In this document: positions 33,883 to 38,503 of the stretch, piece after piece | Layout: each line of letters starts with the position of its first letter | Position numbering within the stretch: position 1 is the stretch's first letter | Source: Clostridium sp. UBA2485 | GTDB lineage: Bacteria > Bacillota > Clostridia > Clostridiales > Clostridiaceae | NCBI RefSeq assembly: GCF_002341865.1 | Contig: NZ_DDOV01000118.1 | Span: 27,350-65,852, forward strand | Direction of reading: 5' to 3' | DNA: 38,503 bases | Notes under the pieces: model-generated | What the model was told of the DNA's origin: nothing | The model's input: the letters and a program-made list of their open reading frames with translations, nothing else | Database searches by the model: none | Program-made: the position numbers and the translations under genes

Positions 33883-35580
33883 ATGAAGAGTAAAAGATTA
33901 TTAGTATCATTATTAACAGTTTCACTAACTGTTTCTGTAGCACTAGCAGGATGTGGAAAAAAGGCAGAAGACAAACCAGCAGAAGGCGGAAATGAGAACG
34001 CAAATGAAGCTAAAATGGACAAGGATCAATATTTAAATGTTCTATTACAGTCTGAACCAAAATCACTAGATCCTTCTAAAAGCACAGATTCATACTCTTC
34101 TCAAGTTTTAACCAATGTAATGGAAGCACTTACAAGAGTTGAAGCTGATGAAAATGATAAAGAAATTATTGTACCAGGTGCAGCAGAAAGTTGGACTACA
34201 TCAGATGATGGATTGACTTGGACCTTTAAGATAAGAGATATGAAGTGGTCAGATGGTCAACCAGTTACAGCGGAGCAATTTGTTTATGGTATAAAGAGAA
34301 CTTTAGATCCTGAAACTGCCTCTCAATATGGATTTCTATTATATCCAATAAAAAATGCAGAAGCTTATAATGCAGGTAAAGCTAAGGTAGAAGATGTTGG
34401 CGTTAAGGCTACTGATGAAAAAACTTTAGAGTTTACTTTAGAAAAACCATGTCCTTATTTCTTAGATTTAACACGTTTTAAAGTGATGGAGCCTCAAAGA
34501 CAGGATATAGTGGAAAAATATGGTGATAAATATGGGACTGAAGTAGACACAATGGTGTTTAATGGACCATTCATAATAAAAGAATGGGTGCACAATAATA
34601 AAATTGAACTAGTTAAAAACCCAGAATATTGGGATGCTAAAAATGTGAAATTAGAAAAAGCAACAATGAAAATTATAAAGGAAGAAACTTCGAGAATGAA
34701 TGAACTTTATAATGGTTCATTAGATGCGACAGCAGTTACTAAGCCAGAATGGATAGATAAGCTTGATAAGACTGGAGACTATGATGTTATAAAAGGATAT
34801 GATGGCTCAGCTACTTATACGTTCTTTAATCAAAATAATAAATATTTTAAAAATGCTAAAATAAGGAAAGCTTTTTCCATAGCTATGGATAGAGAAGGCA
34901 TGAGTGATACTCTATATAGAGGTTTATCAGAGCCGGCAAAGGCATGGTGTCCTCCAGCAGTGCAAATAGGTGAATTAGAATTTAGAGAAGAAGTTAAATC
35001 TGAGCCAATAGAGGATTTAAAGAAGGATAATACAGATCCTAAAGCTTTACTTATAGAGGGATTAAAAGAAGAAGGATTAGATCCAGATCCATCTAAACAT
35101 ACTATAACGTTTATTCAATCTGGTACTAGTGCTAGAGATAAAGAATTTGCAGAGTTTGGGCAAGATAATTATAAGAGAGTATTAGGTATAAATATTGAAC
35201 CTGAATATTGTGAATGGGCAGTGTTCCAAAGTAGAGTAGATTCAGGAGACTACGAAATTGCATCTCAAGCATGGAGTGGAGATTACAATGATCCTAACAC
35301 TTTCTTTGATTTATGGACATCAAATTCTGGTATGAACAGAACTGGATGGAAAAGTTCTGAATATGATGAATTAATAAAGAAAGCTAGTGAAACACTGGAT
35401 TTAGGAGAGAGAGCTAAGATCTTTGCTGAAGCTGAAAAAATATTAGTTTATGAAGATGCAGCAATTAGTCCTGGAGTATGGAGATTTAAAAATACTTATG
35501 TTCGCAAATATGTTAAGAATTACTTCTCTCCAACTTTTGGAACGGTTGATTTAAAACATACTTATACTGAAGGTAGATAA
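33883..35580 (+). CDS. oppA: Oligopeptide-binding lipoprotein OppA, copy 4
   Basis: Fourth SBP_bac_5 receptor, 565 residues. The only copy to start with ATG, after GAGGGGGATTCACT. Lipobox LAGC (Cys24). It is the most divergent of the four: RVDSGDYEIASQAWSGDYND replaces the RTDEGDYE...TW form, ETSRMNELYNG replaces PNSRMNE, and the terminal Glu of the shared T-x-G-R-E end is missing. It is closest to copy 3 in the ligand-facing AMDREGM and WCPP regions. Likely a receptor of altered peptide specificity using the same OppBCDF channel. Ends with its own terminator. Confidence 0.95.
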   Translation: MKSKRLLVSLLTVSLTVSVALAGCGKKAEDKPAEGGNENANEAKMDKDQYLNVLLQSEPKSLDPSKSTDSYSSQVLTNVMEALTRVEADENDKEIIVPGAAESWTTSDDGLTWTFKIRDMKWSDGQPVTAEQFVYGIKRTLDPETASQYGFLLYPIKNAEAYNAGKAKVEDVGVKATDEKTLEFTLEKPCPYFLDLTRFKVMEPQRQDIVEKYGDKYGTEVDTMVFNGPFIIKEWVHNNKIELVKNPEYWDAKNVKLEKATMKIIKEETSRMNELYNGSLDATAVTKPEWIDKLDKTGDYDVIKGYDGSATYTFFNQNNKYFKNAKIRKAFSIAMDREGMSDTLYRGLSEPAKAWCPPAVQIGELEFREEVKSEPIEDLKKDNTDPKALLIEGLKEEGLDPDPSKHTITFIQSGTSARDKEFAEFGQDNYKRVLGINIEPEYCEWAVFQSRVDSGDYEIASQAWSGDYNDPNTFFDLWTSNSGMNRTGWKSSEYDELIKKASETLDLGERAKIFAEAEKILVYEDAAISPGVWRFKNTYVRKYVKNYFSPTFGTVDLKHTYTEGR

Positions 35581-35586
35581 TAAATA

Positions 35587-35616
35587 AAAAAATAGAGCAG
35601 TTTTGCTCTATTTTTT
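35587..35616 (+). terminator. Terminator of oppA copy 4
   Basis: AAAAAATAGAGCA, loop GTTT, TGCTCTATTTTTT. Confidence 0.9.
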
Positions 35617-35948
35617 ATTTATCCCTGAATTGTGAACTGTGAAATATATACTGTGAATTTAATAGTTTTAATTAGAATGCTAAAAAGGCAAATTATTTTG
35701 GCATATACATTAATTTCAGAACCATGATATCTATGTATAGTCTAATATATTTATAAATGAACAGTTTTATTTACCAATTTATAAAAATAAATTTACAATA
35801 TTAAATAAAATATAACATATTAAAAGAATAAAATACAAAAATTATTTTTAGAAAAAATATTTTTTAAAATTTAAGTTTATTAGGCAATATTTAGGTATAA
35901 AAAACCTTTCCTGGTAGAGAATATAACTATAGCAGGAGGGGTATAAAC
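35617..35948. other. AT-rich spacer before the SASP gene
   Basis: Contains a short TGTGAACTGTGAAAT-type microrepeat (about 35629-35658) and otherwise AT-rich sequence. A forespore sigma-G promoter should lie here, but I cannot assign -35/-10 boxes with confidence. Confidence 0.35.
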
Positions 35949-36191
35949 ATGGGAAAAACGCCATTAAAAAAGGTTATTAAAGCTAAGCTTAAAAGTAATA
36001 AAGAATTAACTCCTTACGAGGAGATGAGAGAAAAGATAAAATATGAAATTGCAGAAGAATTAGGGCTTATAGATAAGGTAAAAGAATTAGGATGGAGTGG
36101 TCTTACCGCAGAGGAAACAGGACGAATTGGGGGATTGATGACTAAGAAAAAGAAGATGTTAAATATTCCTAAAAATGAAGATGCATATTAA
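35949..36191 (+). CDS. Alpha/beta-type small acid-soluble spore protein
   Basis: DNA-binding spore protein of 80 residues that coats and protects forespore DNA and is later degraded for amino acids. The SASP signature is clear: MREKIKYEIAEELGL (contains the germination-protease-type E-I-A-x-E site) and GLTAEETGRIGGLMTKKKK, the conserved helix-turn-helix half that binds DNA. A Lys-rich N-terminal extension (LKKVIKAKLKSNKELTPYEE) is longer than in classical SASPs but, from memory, occurs in clostridial members. AGGAGGGG precedes the ATG. Expected to be monocistronic and transcribed by sigma G in the forespore. Confidence 0.88.
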   Translation: MGKTPLKKVIKAKLKSNKELTPYEEMREKIKYEIAEELGLIDKVKELGWSGLTAEETGRIGGLMTKKKKMLNIPKNEDAY

Positions 36192-36260
36192 TAAATTAAA
36201 TACTATGAATTTTTAGCACTGTTGTTGATTTAACATTTAATATATTTAATTATAAAACTT

Positions 36261-36289
36261 TGGACAAATATTTAGAAAAGCTGTAATAT
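36261..36289 (+). promoter_or_regulatory. Candidate promoter of the methyltransferase gene
   Basis: TGGACA, 17 bases, TAATAT, about 58 bases before the ATG. Confidence 0.4.
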
Positions 36290-36347
36290 ATTATTGTTAT
36301 TTATTATAAGAATTTATTAATTTTATATAATTTTAAGGAGAAGAAGA

Positions 36348-37085
36348 ATGTACTGTTATAAGAATTTTGCCAGTATATATGATGAACTTATTTATGGTGA
36401 TGTGGATTATAAAAATTGGGGTGAAAAAATATTAAAAATATGTGAGGAATACTCCTTAGAAAGAAGAAACTATTTAGATTTAGCCTGTGGCACAGGAAAT
36501 TTAACCGTAGAATTAGGTAAAAGCTTTCAAAATGTTTACGCCGTGGACTTATCACAGGAAATGCTTACAGTAGCAGAAGAAAAACTTCGTGGTAACGGTA
36601 TAAGAGCAAAGGTTTTTTGCCAAAATATATGTAATTTGAACATAAAAAATAATTTTGATTTAATTACCTGTGCTTTAGATTCTACTAACTATATTACAGA
36701 AAAACAAGATTTAAAAAAATACTTTGAAGGTGTCTATAACTTATTAAGAGAAGATGGATTGTTCATATTTGATGTAAATTCGCGACATAAACTTATTAAT
36801 ATATTAGGAAATAACATTTTTAATTATGATAGTGAAGATGTTGTATATATATGGGAAAATTACTTAGAGGATGATATAGTAAATATGTACTTAACCTTTT
36901 TTGTAAGAGAAGGACAAGTTTATAAACGATTTGATGAAGAACATTGTGAGAGAGCTTACAGTGAAGAAGATATTGAGGATATTTTTAAAAAATTAGGATT
37001 TAAATTAGAGAAAAAGTTAGATTGTTATGATAATATACCAGTAAGTGAAAAAACTGAAAGAATTACCTATGTATTAAGAAAATAA
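36348..37085 (+). CDS. Class I SAM-dependent methyltransferase
   Basis: Cytoplasmic methyltransferase of 245 residues. The SAM-binding motif I is LDLACGTGN (43-51). The acidic end of strand 2 is in VYAVDLSQEML, motif II/III in FDLITCALDSTNYI, and the post-motif LREDGLFIFDVNS is standard. The N-terminus (YKNFASIYDELI...DYKNW) is that of small Methyltransf_25-type enzymes widespread in Firmicutes. The substrate is unknown; nothing nearby is informative. AAGGAG precedes the ATG at a normal distance. Single gene, followed by a palindromic repeat and then hslO. Confidence 0.85.
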   Translation: MYCYKNFASIYDELIYGDVDYKNWGEKILKICEEYSLERRNYLDLACGTGNLTVELGKSFQNVYAVDLSQEMLTVAEEKLRGNGIRAKVFCQNICNLNIKNNFDLITCALDSTNYITEKQDLKKYFEGVYNLLREDGLFIFDVNSRHKLINILGNNIFNYDSEDVVYIWENYLEDDIVNMYLTFFVREGQVYKRFDEEHCERAYSEEDIEDIFKKLGFKLEKKLDCYDNIPVSEKTERITYVLRK

Positions 37086-37148
37086 ATTTAAGTTGTATAA
37101 AATAGTTAGTTAAAGATAGTAATGCTATTTTATATTAGATTAAGAAAT

Positions 37149-37183
37149 AAAATTCACTCATAGCAGTGCTATGAGTGAGTTTT
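37149..37183. repeat. Palindromic repeat sharing a core with the 8641 element
   Basis: A 35-base near-perfect palindrome, TCACTCATAGCA-G-TGCTATGAGTGA with A and T tracts outside. The CTCATAG...CTATGAG core is the same as in the centre of the 8641-8804 element. It may also act as a bidirectional terminator after the methyltransferase gene. Confidence 0.7.
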
Positions 37184-37207
37184 AATAAGATAACATAATA
37201 AAAAAAT

Positions 37208-37234
37208 AAACTAGCGTATTGGCTAGTGGTTTTT
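37208..37234 (+). terminator. Possible terminator before hslO
   Basis: ACTAGC (37210-37215), 6-base loop, GCTAGT (37222-37227), then GGTTTTT. Short stem, so moderate support. Confidence 0.5.
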
Positions 37235-37275
37235 GAAGATATACAAATATATGGATTTAAACTAGGAGGAAGAAG

Positions 37276-38151
37276 ATGGATAAGTTAGTAAGAGCAACAG
37301 CACATAATGGTGATGTTAGGATAATAGCGGCAATAACTACAAATATGGTTCAAGAAGGGATAAAGGCTCATAATTGTACGCCTACTGCATCAGCAGCTTT
37401 AGGAAGAATGCTGACAGCTGGAGGTTTAATGGGGGCTATGCTTAAAGCCAAAGGAGATAGCTTAACTCTTAATATAAATGGAGGTGGAGAAGCAGAGGGG
37501 ATAGTAGTAACTGCTCATGCTGATGGAAGTGTTAAAGGATACATAGGAAATCCAAATGTAGATTTACCATTAAATCAGAAGGGTAAATTAGATGTCGGAG
37601 GGGCTATAGGAAAAGATGGTTATCTAAAGGTTATAAGAGACATGGGGCTTAAAGATCCGTATATAGGGCAAGTTCCTATATATACTGGTGAAATAGGTGA
37701 TGATTTAGCCTATTATTTCACTGTTTCAGAGCAAACACCATCTGCAGTGGCATTAGGTGTATTAGTTGATACAGATTTAAGCATAAAAGCATCTGGTGGA
37801 TTTATAATTCAAATGATGCCAGGAGCTTCTGAGTTTTTAGCAGATATAATAACTTATAGGCTTGAAGAAATTCCTTCAATAACTACTATGATAAGTGATG
37901 GAATGACAATAGAGGAAATATTAAAAAATATATTTGAAGATATGGATGTTAACATATATGAAGAAGGAAAAATAGAGTTTAAATGTGATTGCTCAAGAGA
38001 GAGAGTAGAAAGGGTTTTGATTAGTATAGGTAAAAAAGAATTACAAAACTTATATGAAGAAGGAAAAACAGAAGAAATAAAATGCCATTTTTGTAATAAA
38101 GCTTATGACTTTAAGACAGAGCAAATAGGTAAATTATTAAAAGAATTATAA
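37276..38151 (+). CDS. hslO: Redox-regulated chaperone Hsp33
   Basis: Cytoplasmic holdase chaperone of 291 residues activated by oxidative stress. The N-terminal domain is typical: DKLVRATAHNGDVRIIAA, the GGLMGAMLK and LNINGGGEAEGIVVTAHADG blocks, then GQVPIYTGEIGDDLAYYF and SEQTPSAVALGVLV. The C-terminal zinc and redox switch is intact: C237-x-C239 and C270-x-x-C273 (CDC ... CHFC). AGGAGG precedes the ATG at seven bases. It is a single gene with hairpins on both sides. Length and all key residues are normal. Confidence 0.97.
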   Translation: MDKLVRATAHNGDVRIIAAITTNMVQEGIKAHNCTPTASAALGRMLTAGGLMGAMLKAKGDSLTLNINGGGEAEGIVVTAHADGSVKGYIGNPNVDLPLNQKGKLDVGGAIGKDGYLKVIRDMGLKDPYIGQVPIYTGEIGDDLAYYFTVSEQTPSAVALGVLVDTDLSIKASGGFIIQMMPGASEFLADIITYRLEEIPSITTMISDGMTIEEILKNIFEDMDVNIYEEGKIEFKCDCSRERVERVLISIGKKELQNLYEEGKTEEIKCHFCNKAYDFKTEQIGKLLKEL

Positions 38152-38237
38152 AATAGGTAATCCTGTTGAAATTAAGAATGAAAATTATAGTTGAAATTAA
38201 ATCTTCACTAATAATTCTATTGAGGGTTTTAAAAAGG

Positions 38238-38270
38238 GAAAGGTTATTTAAGTTAACTTTTCTTTTCTTT
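38238..38270 (+). terminator. Probable hslO terminator
   Basis: GAAAGGTT pairs with AACTTTTC (one G-T pair), loop ~9 bases, followed by TTTTCTTTTTATT. From 38271 to the window end I see only AT-rich sequence and a short microrepeat (CATTGTCAGTTCTCAATTG near 38353). Confidence 0.6.
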
Positions 38271-38503
38271 TTATTATAGAAAATACTCAGTACTTTAAAA
38301 AAGAAATCAAATTTAAAATTCTGCCATAGAAGAAAAGTTGTTATATATTTTTCATTGTCAGTTCTCAATTGTATAAGGAGATCTTTATAAATCTTTCATT
38401 TTTCATTCTTAATTAATAAACAAATTAATAGGTTGTTAAAATATAAGAAAATAAAAGATATATTTCAAAAAATAGAGTAATATAAAAATAATTTCTTTAA
38501 ATA

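Noticed and set aside
37086..37275. CRISPR-like or tandem repeat before hslO
   Set aside because: The repeated look comes from two hairpins, not from regularly spaced direct repeats.

Overview
The window reads as chromosomal DNA of a low-GC, spore-forming Firmicute, most likely Clostridium sensu stricto. The evidence is strong A+T bias in codons and spacers, SD sites of the AGGAGG/GGGGG type, an alpha/beta-type small acid-soluble spore protein, a CWB2 cell-wall protein, the acetylase branch of diaminopimelate synthesis and a spore-type polysaccharide deacetylase. I do not assign a species. I saw no rRNA, tRNA, CRISPR array, transposase or phage gene.

Positions 1-8548 hold one co-directional, tightly spaced surface-structure operon. 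It encodes a TadC/T2SF-like membrane platform protein (cut by the window start), a small pilin-like protein, two single-pass exported proteins (the second ending in an Ada-like His/Cys tail), a secreted protein made only of CWB2 wall-binding repeats, a ~960-residue secreted MucBP/Ig-like protein with no anchor of its own, and a membrane GGDEF diguanylate cyclase. This looks like a Tad-like pilus or adhesion apparatus with its own c-di-GMP enzyme. It is the best candidate here for a poorly described system.

Positions 8549-13843 carry housekeeping genes: folC, a cytoplasmic beta-propeller protein whose ribosome binding site lies inside a perfect hairpin, a DUF4364-like winged-helix protein (minus strand), a polysaccharide deacetylase and a double-OB-fold SSB-like protein. 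Positions 13844-19849 hold a split lysine/DAP pathway: dapH (minus), then cobO and a PatA-like aminotransferase (plus), then dapB-dapA-asd (an operon on the minus strand). A bidirectional terminator separates ssb from dapH, and another lies downstream of dapB.

Positions 19850-35616 are an oligopeptide permease locus: oppB-C-D-F as one operon, followed by four tandem oppA lipoprotein paralogs. Each oppA has its own hairpin terminator and a candidate promoter of the form TTGATT-17-TAnnnT with a long leader. The long AT-rich spacers contain a candidate promoter-to-terminator small transcript (about 20175-20508), coding-like debris (25442-25911), hairpins and CodY-like boxes. Positions 35617-38503 hold a SASP gene, a SAM methyltransferase gene, palindromic repeats and hslO (Hsp33).

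The themes connect loosely. Peptide uptake (Opp) and DAP/lysine synthesis both serve amino-acid supply and the cell wall. The first operon builds a surface structure whose output is probably tuned by c-di-GMP. All functional statements rest on reading motifs by eye; no database search was possible.
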